Shown here: positions 30,967-42,852 of the stretch, one piece after another
Position numbering within the stretch: position 1 is the first letter of the stretch
Layout: each line of letters begins with the position of its first letter
Assembly: GCA_002286855.1 (NCBI GenBank)
Contig: NRSV01000004.1
Coordinates: 460,035-524,034, forward strand
DNA: 64,000 nt
DNA from: Bipolaris cookei
Lineage: Eukaryota > Ascomycota > Dothideomycetes > Pleosporales > Pleosporaceae
Direction of reading: 5' to 3'
Notes under the pieces: generated by a model
The model's database searches: none
What the model saw: only the letters and a program-made list of their open reading frames with translations
What the model was told of the DNA's origin: nothing
Position numbers and translations under genes: made by a program

Positions 30967-33757
30967 ATGGAGTCCATCAGTCGCATATCGAGCTTGTTGG
31001 AGACAGGTATGGCGCCTTTCTCAATTTTCTCCTCTTACACATCCATCGCATCTCTTGTGCCTTTGCGATTTGTACTCGACGGGTCTTGAACATGTAATCA
31101 CTTCGCTCGTCCACTATGCATCCATCCAGCTTTGCTCACTGGTCTCTTTCTACAGCCCGCGACCTTACCCTCGAAGCCGCCCGCGATGCCAGCAATATCC
31201 GCCGAGCGCCCACAAGAGAGCTGCCCTCGAGTCAGCTCAAGAAGCTTCTCGACAGCCGATCCGAGCGCGATGTCTTGGAGGGGCTCCGGAGAGTAATCAC
31301 TGTATGCCAACCCCATCATAAATTCGGCCCACCTCAGCAAACATGGCACACGTTGGGACGTGTAGTAACTGACTACAGTCCCTCTAGATGTCCTACCGCC
31401 AGCCTCCTGCGCAAACACTACCTTTCTTCTCCCACGTAATCAAGAACGTCGCCTCGCCTTCGCTTCAGGTCAAGAAGCTCGTTTACATATACCTCCTCCA
31501 GCATGCCGAGCACGAGCCAGATACCGCTCTCCTTTCAATCAATACAATCCAAAAGTCGCTTACGGATACAAATCCTCAATTGCGCGCATTGGCGTTACGA
31601 GTCATGTCGAGCATACGGGTGCCCGTAATTAGCCAGATTGTGAGTCTGGGAATCAAGCGCGGTTCCGGAGATATGTCGCCGTACGTAAGGAGGGCAGCGG
31701 CTTTGGCGATACCGAAGTGTTACAGACTGGACCCCAACACCGAACCCCAGCTCCTGGAGCACCTGTCGACATTGCTTGGAGACAAACAGTACTTTGTGAC
31801 TGGAGCTGCTGTAGCATCGTTCCTAGAGCTATGTCCGGATCGCTTAGACCTCATACACCCGCATTACCGCGCCTTGGTACGGAAGCTCGTCGACATGGAC
31901 GAATGGGGACAGTTAGCTACACTGCGATTGATGATGGTTTATGCACGGAAATGCTTTCCCAGAAGGACGAAAAAAGTTAAGAAGGCGGCTGGCACTAACA
32001 GGAACAGCAAACCTTTGCAGTCCACAAAAGGATTTTATGATGATTCTGAGAGCGAATCTGAAGAAGACGAGCAAGGGCAGGATATGGAGGAAATTGCTGT
32101 ACTGGATCCTGATCTCGAATTGTTGCTAAAAGGCTGCCAGTCGTTGCTCCAATCCCGGAATGCTGCCGTGGTGATAGCGGTAGCCCGAACCTACCTGTAT
32201 CTCGGTACGCCTGAGTACCTGACCCAAGCCATTGGGCCGCTGATCTCCCTGCTGCGATCTGCTGCCGACATCCAGCACGTAGCGTTGTATAACATTGTAC
32301 AGGTCTGCTTGGCACACCCTGAGCCATTTGTAAAGTACTACACACACTTCTTGGTGCGATCAACAGATGCGCCGCACATATGGCAGCTGAAGCTCGAGCT
32401 GCTCACCTTGATATTTCCTCACGCCCATATGAGATTGCAAAGCTTAATACTTGCCGAGCTCAGCCACTTTTCACATTCTGGCAGCTTGGACCCAGCACTG
32501 GTCAAAGAGTCTGTACGTGCAATTGGGCGCTGCTCACAAAGTCCTGCGACCAGCCCCCAAACCTCGGCCAGATGTCTAAAACTACTGTTAAAACACATTG
32601 GATCTGCCGATGCCCATTTGGTAGCGGAGTCGCTGGAAGTCATCCGACACTTGATTCAACGAGACCCAGATGCACATCGCACTACTGTTATCCGGTTAGC
32701 AAAGCATTTGGATGCAGCCACCAGTCCTCAAGCTCGCGCCAGCATCATTTGGCTAGTTGGCGAATTCGCTGGCCTGGATCCGGAGAACAACATTGCCGCA
32801 GACGTTCTCCGTATCTTAGTCAAAGGCTTTGCGGACGAAGCCGAGGCAGCCAAGCTTCAGATTGTGCTATTGGCAGCCAAGGTCTACGTGCATCATTTGA
32901 CAGCCAATCCGCCCCCGGAGCCTAAAGTGGAAGAGCCCACACCGAGCTCGTCCCTCATTGACGACTTCCAAGAAGAACAAGGCGGGTTCAGAGACGAGCA
33001 TCTTGACACACTCACCCAGAACAACGAGCCTCAAGAGGAGGAGAAGCCGCATATTATTGAGGCACTGTACAACTACGTTCTCTTGTTAGTAAGATACGAT
33101 ACTTCGTATGACCTTCGCGACCGTGCTCGCGTTTACAAAGCACTATTGGCGACACCTACCTCGACGCAGTTGGCTTCGCTCCTGCTTCTGGCACCCAAGC
33201 CGGTGCCGCACATTCCCAGTCCAAGTGAAACACGAAAAGGCTATGTGCTGGGAAGTGCCAGTCTAGTAGTTGGTGATGAAGGCGGTATTGGAGGACTCAA
33301 AGGATACGAAGACCTGCCGCGCTGGGTCAAGGAAGGAAACGAACCAGATCCCGTGCTCCCCGACGAAACCGGGGCTTCATCTTCTTCAAATTACGTGTCG
33401 GCATATGAAACTGCAAGGAACATGTCGGCAGCTGATAGGCTGGACGCAGCGGCGGGCAATAGTGGTAGAGTGACCGCGGACAACACGATGGGTCCAAGAG
33501 GTTTAAACGGAATTGGTGGAGATGGAGGTTTCGACGGGGTGCCCAAAGTGCCGCTCAAGGAGAAGACGCTCGACGACTGGCTGGCGGAAGAAGAAGAAGG
33601 AGGAGGAGGTGATGACGATGATGACGAGGAAACCGAGACGGACAGTGAAGAAGAGACGGACGAAGAGGAAGAAGAGAGTGAGGACGAGAGCGAATACGAG
33701 ACGGACAGTGAGGATGAGGAGACTGATGATGAGCGAGGTAATCTCATCAAGCAGTAG
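30967..33757 (+). CDS. apl6: AP-3 adaptor complex, beta subunit
   Basis: Large subunit of the AP-3 coat, which sorts cargo from the Golgi/endosome straight to the vacuole. Exons 30967-31006, 31156-31301 and 31388-33757 encode 851 residues. The 40-nt first exon supplies MESISRISSLLET and splices to ARDLTLEAARDA; the first intron, 149 nt, is longer than most here. The adaptin trunk of HEAT-like repeats covers most of the protein (VIKNVASPSLQVKKLVYIYL, EPDTALLSINTIQKSL, PYVRRAAALAIPKC). An acidic hinge breaks the trunk at about 260 (SESESEEDEQGQD). The last 60 residues are almost entirely Asp/Glu/Ser/Thr, as in the hinge of AP-3 beta proteins, but the ear domain is short or absent, as in other fungal homologues. 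Divergent from the unknown gene at 29834-30574. Confidence 0.92.
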
Positions 33758-33890
33758 TCCATTTGAAAAGAGATTGAGTGAGTCGTGGTGAAAGTTTTTT
33801 TCATGGACATGGTCATGAATTATACTCTGTTTGCATAGCTGTTCAAAATGAAGAGAAGAACCAAGCAGAAGTTGACTAATAAAAGCTACC

Positions 33891-36491
33891 TCAAAGCCTC
33901 GCCATATTTCCCCTCTTCCGCATACTCTTTATCTTGGTCTCTTCCCCCTGTCCCTCCCCTTCCAACCCCACCCCTTCGCCCTCTGAAACAACCGCACTAG
34001 CATCCTCCCACAAGCCCTTGGCCACCAAATCCACCAACCCCAAAACCCTATTCTGCACCGTTGCCCCATCTCTCCGGTTCTTGCCCTCCCGTCTACTTGC
34101 ACTAATCCTCTCTGCAAACCGCCACAACGGCCCCTCCGCTACTATACTCCCAGTGGCATTCTGTCTGCGCTGCGGCACCCACTCATCCGCCAGCCGTATA
34201 CCCAACGCATTCTTATTCTTTTTAGCCGCCCCCTCGCCATTGCGTGAGCGAGCAACAACAATCATGCCTTCCTCTTGGAACCTGGTGTAAGCGTTTTTCA
34301 GCGTTTCCTTGTTTACGGCTTCGAAGTAGGAGAGGTCACCTTGGTGGTAGAGGGTTTTACCGAGGAGTTGGGCGTGGTCTTGTATTTTTTTTTGGTCGAG
34401 CCATCTTGGTGAGTGAGATGATGCTGGTGATGATGATGATGATGATGATGTTGATGATGAGGAGGGTGGTGTAAGCATCATTAGGCTTATTGCGCCGAGC
34501 CAGGCGGCTTCGATAAAGGGCCAGATGAGGAAGCAGTAGAAGTCGTAGTTTTCGCGGCCTTGGGCGCGTTCAGTGGGGGAGAGCTCGATCCATTCGATTT
34601 TCGATTCGGTAGAAGAGGAGAGGGTTTCTGGGGAGGAGGGCTCTGAGGAGGAGGAGCGGGTTAGGGTTATAACGTCGTCTTTTTCGAGACCGAGGAGGGT
34701 TTTGGAGAGGTTAGTGTCGAGACCTTCGGTTGGGAAGATGAATTCGCCACGGAAGAGCTGGGAGAGGAAATGAACTTGGGCGCGTAGGTCAGTGTATGAC
34801 ATACGTTGGTACTCGGGCCCACCGCCTTGCTTGACGTGTGTGTATAGCGCTGCGCTGACGAGACTTTGCAAGATGAACAGATGGATGGTCATGTTACGGT
34901 AAAAAGAGAGCTGGAATCGATCAACAGCGTAAAATGTGTCTTCTGGAAGATCAGGAACAAGGCCGACAAGTCCTGGACCAAGCACTTCAAGTGCGCGGTC
35001 GACGACAACGCTGGTGGGAAGATTGCCAAAGTGTGCTACGCGGCCCCCTTGGACTCGCACACGGTCACTCAGCCATTCTACGCGTCGGATGAGTTCGGTT
35101 TTCCCGACACCGCGGCCGCGAAGCGTGAGTAGGACGGTGCCGACCAACGCCGTAGGCATGACAACTGAGACATCATTGATTTCAGATAGTACTTTATACC
35201 CCAGTGTGCGGAGGATACGGAGTCGATCTTCTTTGGTATCGATTTGTTGGGGTAGCTTGGAGAAGCGATTGCGTTGTTGGGCAATGAATGACTTGAGAGA
35301 CCAGGGCTCGTGGAAACGGACGTCTACACGACCAAGTTTGAGAGAGAGGACGGACGAAGCAGACAAGAAATCCATGAGGTTTTCTTTCGGCTTTGGCTGG
35401 CCGAGGAGCTCGCTAATATATGAGCTGTTGACTGTTAGCATCCATGTTCATCTTTGAGAAAATTCGCAGACGTACTCAACCTCAATCACCTTGTCATATT
35501 GCGTTGAAACCGGACAAATGATGGCATCGTCTACCCGACCACTAGCAACACTATCCAGCATGTAACTCAAGATGCCAAACTTTGGTGGCAGAAGCTTGCC
35601 TGTCCGACTCCGGCCTCCTTCGACGAAGCACTCGAGGTTATAGCCACATCGCAACAGGGTATCTATGTATGCCTGAACCAGCGTGATATACAATTGATCG
35701 TCTCCGAAGCTCCGTCGTATCCACATGGCGCCCGCATGTTGAAGAAATGAGCCCACAACTGGAAAGTTTAAGTTGTCGCCAGCTACAACGGTGGGCAGCG
35801 CAAGACCAAGCCTGTAGCAAATAATCTGGAGAGAGACGTAGTCGACGTGAGAGCGGTGGCAAGGCAGGAATATGATTGAGTGCTTGTCCTTGGCTGCTTT
35901 TTCAGCTACCGCGCGTAACCGCAGGACTTCCTCGCTCGAAACGTGAACACCCTGGTGATATGCCCTGGTGAGGAGCTGAGTTGCAAAGTAGTATGCACCT
36001 CTTATAAAAGGCCTGCTCTCCATTTTGCATATCATCGAGTCTGTCCAGCCCTCGCTGACCTGCATGAGTGACTCTTCAATCTCGGCCCTCCTCTTGGAAT
36101 TTCTATCTTCATCATTCAGTAATCCTTCCTTGACTTCAACCTCAATTCTCTTGTCCGCCAGTTCACGTATTTTGGCGATGAGCATTGGGCTGCTCAGCAC
36201 CCTTCCCTTCATATCTTCACTGAAGCCCGAGTAAAATTCTGGCTGGCCGATGTGGTGATCAAAAGACCGCCATCCTGTTCCAGAGAAATGAAGCGATACT
36301 TCGCGTAAAAAGTCCAGAGGCGAGGAGCGGAAGCGCGCGAAGCTGTGTATGAGGCCGCGATCCGGCAACTCATTGTAGCCGGCTGCATGGAGATGCACAT
36401 TGTCATCTGCAGTTATGCTGAGGTCGGGGGCTTGTTCGGAGGTAGAGGGAGGTGAAGCTGGAGGGCTCTGCGTCTCGTCTGAGCGGGTCAT
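33891..36491 (-). CDS. glycerone-phosphate/glycerol-3-phosphate acyltransferase (PlsB/GNPAT type), probably peroxisomal
   Basis: Exons 36491-35476 and 35424-33891 (51-nt intron) give 849 residues. The PlsB-type acyltransferase block holds the catalytic HX4D motif (CHRSHVDYVS), GDNLNFPVVG, the substrate-phosphate motif FVEGGRSRTGK and ICPVSTQYDKVIE. Acyl transfer to the sn-1 hydroxyl of dihydroxyacetone phosphate or glycerol 3-phosphate starts ether-lipid or phospholipid synthesis. The C-terminus reads MARL, a PTS1-like peroxisome signal of the ARL type, which favours the DHAP acyltransferase branch. A low-complexity Ser tract (near residue 630, codons at 34.43-34.48 kb) interrupts the C-terminal half. 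No membrane anchor is obvious, though there are hydrophobic patches (FYCFLIWPFIEAAWLGAISL). The base composition of the coding strand turns from C-rich to G-rich near the 3' end. Confidence 0.88.
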
Positions 36492-36978
36492 GATGTCCAG
36501 AGGGCAGAACGTTGCTGGTGCGCTGGGCAGAGATGCGTCTCGTCAGGGGGAGTTTGGGACCAACTACGCTGATGACATGGGCAGACGCGTTTTCCGTCGG
36601 GGTCGTACTTGATCTACTTGATCTGTGGGCCCGTGAACTGTGAGAGGTGTAGTGTTATGGCATTGTCACATGAGGCGCGAGATGCGTTGCCTGGCAAGAA
36701 TGACGGCGCGACTGTTGAACTTGAAGTGGACCCACTTCCCCGGCCTATTCCTTGGGCCTCGGCTTGTGGGGAAGGCATAGCGGGCCTGCATCGCCTCCGA
36801 TTCGCTAGCCATCGGACTACTACGAATACTGGTATATGCATTCGAACGTTAGTGCAAATGCCATTGATTCGCATGTTCAGCGAATTACATGTAACGCTCT
36901 TAATTATTGATGAAGTTGTACGGATATTTCTTGACCGGAAATACCGTGTCGAAGAACCTATAACCAAGTCAAGGTGCT
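36492..36978. other. intergenic, no gene seen
   Basis: 487 bp between two minus-strand genes; should hold the acyltransferase promoter and the Asa1 3' UTR. Frames here have no domain. Confidence 0.5.
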
Positions 36979-38581
36979 TCAAAACACCTCCCAAAGACTG
37001 ACTTTGCCATCCTTGGCCCCAGCAGCAACCCAATGCTTCATCTTTGTTTCGTTCTCGCGCTCCTGCCCACGGCTCTTGACACGTGTTTCTGGCTCTGAGT
37101 CTTCCACTGCCAGGTCTTCTGCTGTCAATATGTCGGCAAAAGCTACTGCGTAGACGCCTTCCTTGTGCCACTTTAGCACTGCGACTTCCTTGAGAGTTTT
37201 AGTACTATATATGCGGACGCGAGTATCCCAGCCGCCGGTGATGATGAGCCGGCCGTCGGAGCGGACTCGGAGTGACTGTTGGCCAGCATGTTTGGTGTCT
37301 GTGATTTTGTATGCAGCTTCTAACGTCACTACCGACTGGACCGGCGGTGCAGGCTTGATGCGGGGAAGTGGTATAGAGGACGACGATAGTAGAGATGATA
37401 AACCACCCGGCTTAGGAGTTTCCGGTGTCTTTTCCTTGGTAGGCAGCTTCGCAAACAAAGGTGGGGATTCGGAGGAGTCGACAGGCTGAGGCACGCCCTC
37501 TGTTGTCTCTGATAGTCGACTCGCAGGCGCCGATAGCGGAGTCCTAGTAGTTTCATCTCCACCCTCCTCATTAGCATCAAGAGTCAGCTCAGGCACACGA
37601 TGCTTGGCCAATTTGGCGTCAGCAGATGAAGTGAAGAAGAAGTCGCCATCCGGCGAAGCATCGAGTGATAGGACAGGCTGAGAATGGGGCTGGCTGAGGT
37701 AAATAAGCTCAGCAGAGCCGACGGAAGGGCCGATGCAGTCACCCGGAAGCTTGAAGGCTGCGGCGACGCCACCCTCGTACCCAGCAAGGAGCAAAATGTT
37801 TTGCGAGCGATGATGGCGAAGCAACTTGACAGCCATGACCATTCCTAAGGGGGGTTAGCGACTCTTCTGGTTGTAGGATTAACACAATCACGTGTACCTG
37901 TCTCGACTGTTTGCACTCGCGGGACTATGACTTTCAGCGTCTCGTCCGGAAGGAGCCATACTTCAATCTGCTTGTCGTCCCTTCCCGGAACAGCGACGAG
38001 GATGGGATTAGGGCCTGCTTGGTCTGTGCGGGGCCGCGTGTACTGGCGGCACATGGAAAAGGCGCAGAAGTTGAGGGTGTTGACAGGAAGCGAATGGAGC
38101 AGCCATGGCAGCGGCTGGGTGTGGTTGTCTGAATCTGCAGGAAGAACGATTTTGTCTGGCAGACGACCTTGTGGCTTCAGCTGCCATACTCGGAGGGTGT
38201 TGTCTCGACCATGACTTTGAGGCACACGTTAATCGGGTGACTTTTTTTCTAAAATGAGGATATTTGGCAGGGACGAATAAGGGACGAGCAAGGGGCGCAT
38301 GCGTGGTTTGTGTAAGTGTGGATAACGAGAGCAACGTACGTGAGGATGCGGTCGGCATCCCATTGGGCGAGGGCGAGAATGGAGCCAGCATGGGCCTTCC
38401 ACACGTAGACGGCCCTCTTGGTAGCGAGACTCCAATAGATGATGCAGCCATTCGCGTCGCCAGTGAGCAGATGGGCGTTGCAGCGGACAAAGAGCACGCA
38501 ATGGATCTGGGAAGCGTGGCCGCGGAGGATGCAGGTGGGCAGGGCGGGTGGCAGGGTGGACGAGTGTCGGGCGACAGCCAT
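36979..38581 (-). CDS. asa1: ASTRA-associated protein 1-like WD-repeat protein
   Basis: Asa1 belongs to the ASTRA/TTT assembly that helps mature PIKK kinases and chromatin machines. Three exons, 38581-38340, 38214-37898 and 37844-36979, give 474 residues; introns are 125 and 53 nt. WD repeats are visible throughout: CILRGHASQIHCVLF, LLTGDANGCIIYWSL, then THGRDNTLRVWQL across the first junction, and near the end IITGGWDTRVRIYS and WVAAGAKDGKVSLWEVF, which closes the propeller. A Pro/Ser/Glu-rich insert of about 90 residues (SAPASRLSETTEGVPQPVDS region) sits between blades. The start was set at 38581 (MAVARHSSTLPP) because WD homologues begin just before the first blade; an in-frame ATG 48 codons upstream remains possible. 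Confidence 0.85.
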
Positions 38582-38862
38582 GTGTAGTAAGGTAAGGGTA
38601 AGCTGAAGTGGTAGTCTTGGGCAAGGCGGCGCGAGATGGGATCGGCGAGGCAGGACGAGTGGGGCGGACAGAGCCAACGACGGGCGGAGGCATTTCGGCT
38701 GAACGGTCGAGGAGAAGGAGACCATGTCGAGCCCAAGACAGCCCAGGTAGTATTGACTGCATACCCATACCCGCTACCCACACGGCGAGCTGACGGCGGG
38801 CGATGCTGGCGTCATGAGAGCGACGTCACGAGGCCGGGGCTGGCATGTGCAATCCTCCTGTG

Positions 38863-38886
38863 TGTATGTATGTATGTATGTATGTA
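38863..38886 (+). repeat. tetranucleotide microsatellite (TGTA)6
   Basis: Six perfect TGTA units in the Asa1/regulator intergenic region. Confidence 0.95.
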
Positions 38887-39160
38887 CGTGCTTGGATAGA
38901 TACAGTCCAGTGTGTGCGTATCTACGTATGTAGGGGTGTAAATACTTGGCTGCGTGCTACGCATGTACTCAAATAGACACCTACTACGCAGATAAAAGTA
39001 GCGGCCATGCGATTGCCGATGGATGGATGCAGGGATCTCGTATGGCCACGAGCTTATTTGCAACCGTCTGCAACATTAGACGAGTCTTGCTCCCTGCACC
39101 GCCACGGAGCCCCGGACGGTCGTAATCATGGACGCTCTTGACGAGCCTCCGCGGGTCCGA

Positions 39161-39196
39161 CACATGCACATGCACATGCACATGCTCATGCTCATG
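39161..39196 (+). repeat. hexanucleotide repeat (CACATG)4(CTCATG)2
   Basis: Six tandem 6-bp units, four CACATG followed by two CTCATG. Each unit contains an ATG, so a leader transcript across it would carry many upstream ATGs. Confidence 0.92.
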
Positions 39197-39728
39197 CTTG
39201 CCCTTTGCTCCTCACGCCCAGCCCAGGCCCGTTTGCGCTTTGCGCCCGGGACGGCGCGCACATCACGCCCTTCGCACGTCGCACGTCGCCCGTCCGGCCA
39301 GTGCGCCCAGTGCCAATGCTCGCTCTGAAGACTACAGCACACGCAGTCTGCGTTACCCGCGCTGCCCCTCGCTTCATGGGCCCTCGCCTCGCCTCGCCTC
39401 GACCTGCCCATCGCAGGCCCCGGCAGCCACGGCGCCCCCATGCCATCGCCCGCCCTCCCTATTCCCCGTCGTCGCTCGCCCGCCCGCCCAGCTCCCATCC
39501 AATAATTCTACCCGTCTGACGCCTTGGCCCTAGTCGACATTGATACTCGTTTCTTTCCTTCTTCCTTTTTGGACGCTGCCTCCGTTTTGCTTCTGCTCTG
39601 CTCTCCCCCGGCTCGGTGCTCCAGACCATTACACTCCATTTGCGCCCTCCAACCCTGCGCCCTTACCTCGACATCTTACCAATCCACCCCGACGCCCAAA
39701 ACCCCCTCCAAACCCACAATCACAACAA

Positions 39729-39782
39729 CCACGTCCACATCCACGTCCACGTCCACGTCCACGTCCACGTCCACGTCCACGT
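39729..39782 (+). repeat. hexanucleotide array (CCACGT)9
   Basis: Nine 6-bp units, eight CCACGT and one CCACAT (second unit), 140 bp before the ATG of the Zn2Cys6 regulator. Each unit holds CACGT, the core bound by many bHLH/bZIP proteins. Confidence 0.95.
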
Positions 39783-39922
39783 CCACAACCACAAAAGTGG
39801 AGGGGTTAACGTAGTCGCTTCGCTGCACGCCCTACTCCAGGGTCGTGGTGGCCTCACGCCCAGCAGGCCCCCTGTACAGCGACCATCCTCGAACCGGCTC
39901 TGTGCGCAACAGCAGCGGCACC

Positions 39923-42059
39923 ATGGCAGACACTGCTACGCCCCCTTCCAACAACAACTCTCCTACCAACAAGACGCTGCCCACTAGGAAACGAGCGAGC
40001 GACACCACTGTAGACGACAAACCAAAGCGCACGCGCACCGGCTGCTTGACATGCCGAGAGCGCCATCTCAAATGCGACGAGACCAAGCCCACCTGCAACA
40101 ACTGCCTCAAATCCCAGCGCGAATGCAATTGGGGCAAGAAGCTCAACTTCCTCGACACCACCTGCGAGCGAAACGCATATCTGATCCCCCAGGGCATCGA
40201 CTACCAAGTCGCCTTCATGGACGAGTCTCGCACAATCGCCTCCGAATACGTCGGCGGCCGAGAAATGTATCCCGTTGAGGAAATGGAGTCTCACATGCCC
40301 ATGGCCGACAATGCCTTTGGCATGGCCCCACCCCCTGCGTCGCGTCAACACCTCCCACCAATGCAAGGCATCGCCCATGACTCGTACCAACAAGCACAAC
40401 TCAACTACAACCTGGACCAGCACCGCGCACAGCATCAACACAGACGCACAAGTGAGCTTATTCACAATCTGCGGGGAAAAAAATTGGCTGCTAACTTGCA
40501 TAGTGTCCAATTACTCAAGCGGCCCAACTCCTTCCTCATACACCATGGAACACTCGGCTAGCCCAGGTCCTCTTCCCACACGCGACTATCTAAAAAGCCA
40601 AGAGGAAGTGCTGTACATGCAAGTCTTTGTCGAAGAAATTGGTATCTGGATGGATAGCATGGATGCACATAAGCACTTTTCACGCCTACTGCCCTTCCAC
40701 GCCCTCAATGAACCCATGTTGCTGCATGCTTTTCTTGCATGTGGTGCACGACATCTTGCCCTTGTCAACCCAAAATACAGCGAGGAAAAGGCCCTGCATT
40801 ACTATGATGTAGCCACGCGCGACCTACTGCATTCCCTGCAGAACCCCGATCGTGACACCATTCTATGTGCGACCACTGCTGTCATTCTAAATGTATACGA
40901 AATCATGGCCGAGCGCGCATTACAACGCATGAACCACATTGCCGGCGCCCGCGCCTTGATCAAGGAGTGCCGCTGGAATGCCAGGTCCACAGGCATTGGC
41001 GCAGCATGTTTCTGGCTCAATGTAGGCATGGAGATTCTGAGCTGTTTGCACTTCAACTGGCAGGTCGCGTGGGATCCAGACGACTGGGGCATTGAAATGG
41101 ACTTTACCCCAGAGACTGAATCAGGAAGAGAAGAAGTTTGGACACACCGGATTTTGTACATTGTCGCTAGGATATGCAACTTCCGCGCCTCAATACCACG
41201 CAACCAAGATATCGCCAGGCAAACATTGCACGACCGCCACAACGAATGGCTGCGGCTCAAGGAAATGACCGACAGATGGAATGAAAATATCCCCAGGACT
41301 ATGCACCCAATGGCCTACCTGTACCCGGGACAGACCATTTCCGGCTCCGCATTTCCAGAAGTTTGGTTAATTAAACGAGCATCCATCGTCGCGCGCCTAT
41401 TCTACCACACATCCTTGGTTTTGTTAGCCCAAATCAACCCCGTACAAGCAGCCAGCCAACCGGAAATGTGGGCCATGCTCGAGCAGAATTCGAAGTTCAT
41501 CTGCGGTATTAGCGCACATGTCAAAGATCGTGGCGTCGCTAGCGTGGCGCTAAGATCACTTGCCATTGCTGCCGAGTCTCTGACCGACCGCCGCGAGCAA
41601 GAAGAGGTTCTCCAAATATTTGATAAGATCAGACAAGAGACTGGGTGGCGGGTTGGCTTTGTCAACACAGAGTTGAAACAGAAATGGGGTTGGGACACAC
41701 CACAGAACCAAGATCAATCGCAACAACAGCCGCTGCCAACGCCTCAGCAACAGCAGCAACAACAACAACAACAACTCAACGGCCAGATGCAAGACAGCAA
41801 CGTCATATACCAACAACAGCCGCAAATGGTAGTTCAGCAAATGTCCCAGGTCTCTCTAGCGCCTGTGCCGGCCCCGGCTCCAGCACCTCGAAGGCCAACA
41901 GGCTTTTGCAATCCTCTTCTTGTCGCAGACTTTAGTATGCCGCAACATCCTTACCAGACACATTATGTTCCAGCCAACATCGTCCAACAGCAGCAGCCCC
42001 CGACACTTCTCCAGCCGCCACTCAACGGAGTCAACGGCTACGGCGCTCATTTCTTCTAA
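39923..42059 (+). CDS. Zn2Cys6 transcription factor with fungal-specific domain
   Basis: Exons 39923-40451 and 40504-42059 (52-nt intron) encode 694 residues. The binuclear zinc cluster lies near the N-terminus (Cys41 onward): CLTCRERHLKC, then a loop and CNNCLKSQREC, spaced C-x2-C-x6-C-x6-C-x2-C-x6-C, preceded by a basic stretch KPKRTRTG. The rest carries the long helical regulatory domain of the Fungal_trans_2 type (YMQVFVEEIGIWMDSM, LLHAFLACGARHLALVNP, ATTAVILNVYEIM, FWLNVGMEILSC). The C-terminal 130 residues are rich in Gln, Pro and Ala with a run of ten Gln, as in activation domains. In the first 100 bp upstream the leader is pyrimidine-rich, and a CCACGT array precedes it. Its targets cannot be told from the sequence; no cluster genes lie next to it. 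Confidence 0.92.
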
Positions 42060-42852
42060 TACATTCTTGTCGTTCCCAGACGCCGCGACTGCGCCTCATT
42101 ATCTTTCTTCATACACCAGTGTATTAGTGTCACTTTATTGCTTCATGAAAGTTTCTTGCGTGTACAAAAAGCGGCTAAAAACGCACAAAGGCGGCATTGT
42201 TTGTGGTATCTTCTTTTGCTTCTACATGTCTACTTAGCGGTGTCTATCGAGGACGGATATCTACTCCTTTCTATTGTAACGACATAATGAGCAGATTCAC
42301 ATGGGATTAATTCGATTGCTCATGGAGCTGATCTTGAGACTATTGTCGTTTTTGGCTCTTTGGCATTGGGTTGGGCCAGCAATGTAACCTGGGAGATTTT
42401 GTTTCTTGTAAATATATACATGTAACTTGCTTTACACCCGTTGTGGTGTGCAATCTCAAGGAGAGATGCTCAGTAAATAAAAGCACGCATCCCATTGACA
42501 AGTTTTGTTCTTGGCTCGCTTGTCCCCACTTCTTTACCACATCTTTGTCGTTTCTCTCCATCCAGACTCGTCTCGCTTGATTTTCTTGACAGAAGGTATA
42601 GTTTAGTGCAATGTGAGCACCAAAAGCTCATTGATGGCTGCAATAAGAAGAGGCCGTTAAGCGTAACCGACTACCTGCCATGAATGTGCTGGCGCATCAT
42701 GTTTCTTCCATTGAACCAGTCTCGTAAGGTTGACTTGGCTTATCCAACATTGTCATACTAATGCAACTGTCTAGGGTCGTAGCAGAGAGTATGCTGGCCC
42801 TTTAATGTAAGGGTAAGAACGCTGACAGCGACAGTCACGCGCCGTCGCTTCC
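42060..42852. other. intergenic, no gene seen
   Basis: 793 bp between the regulator stop and the glycosyltransferase pseudogene, whose intact-gene terminator would have been here. Short frames only. Confidence 0.5.

Larger units (their letters stand above)
38582..39922. other. divergent intergenic region rich in simple repeats
   Basis: 1.34 kb between Asa1 (minus) and the Zn2Cys6 regulator (plus). It contains a (TGTA) run, a CACATG run and a CCACGT array, listed separately. The last 300 bp are strongly pyrimidine-rich and probably form the regulator's 5' leader, with upstream ATGs such as 39524. No gene is supported. Confidence 0.5.

Noticed and set aside
30538..31321. Plus-strand frames before the main AP-3 beta frame
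   Set aside because: They cover the shared promoter and the first AP-3 intron; the spliced start MESISRISSLLET fits the family better.
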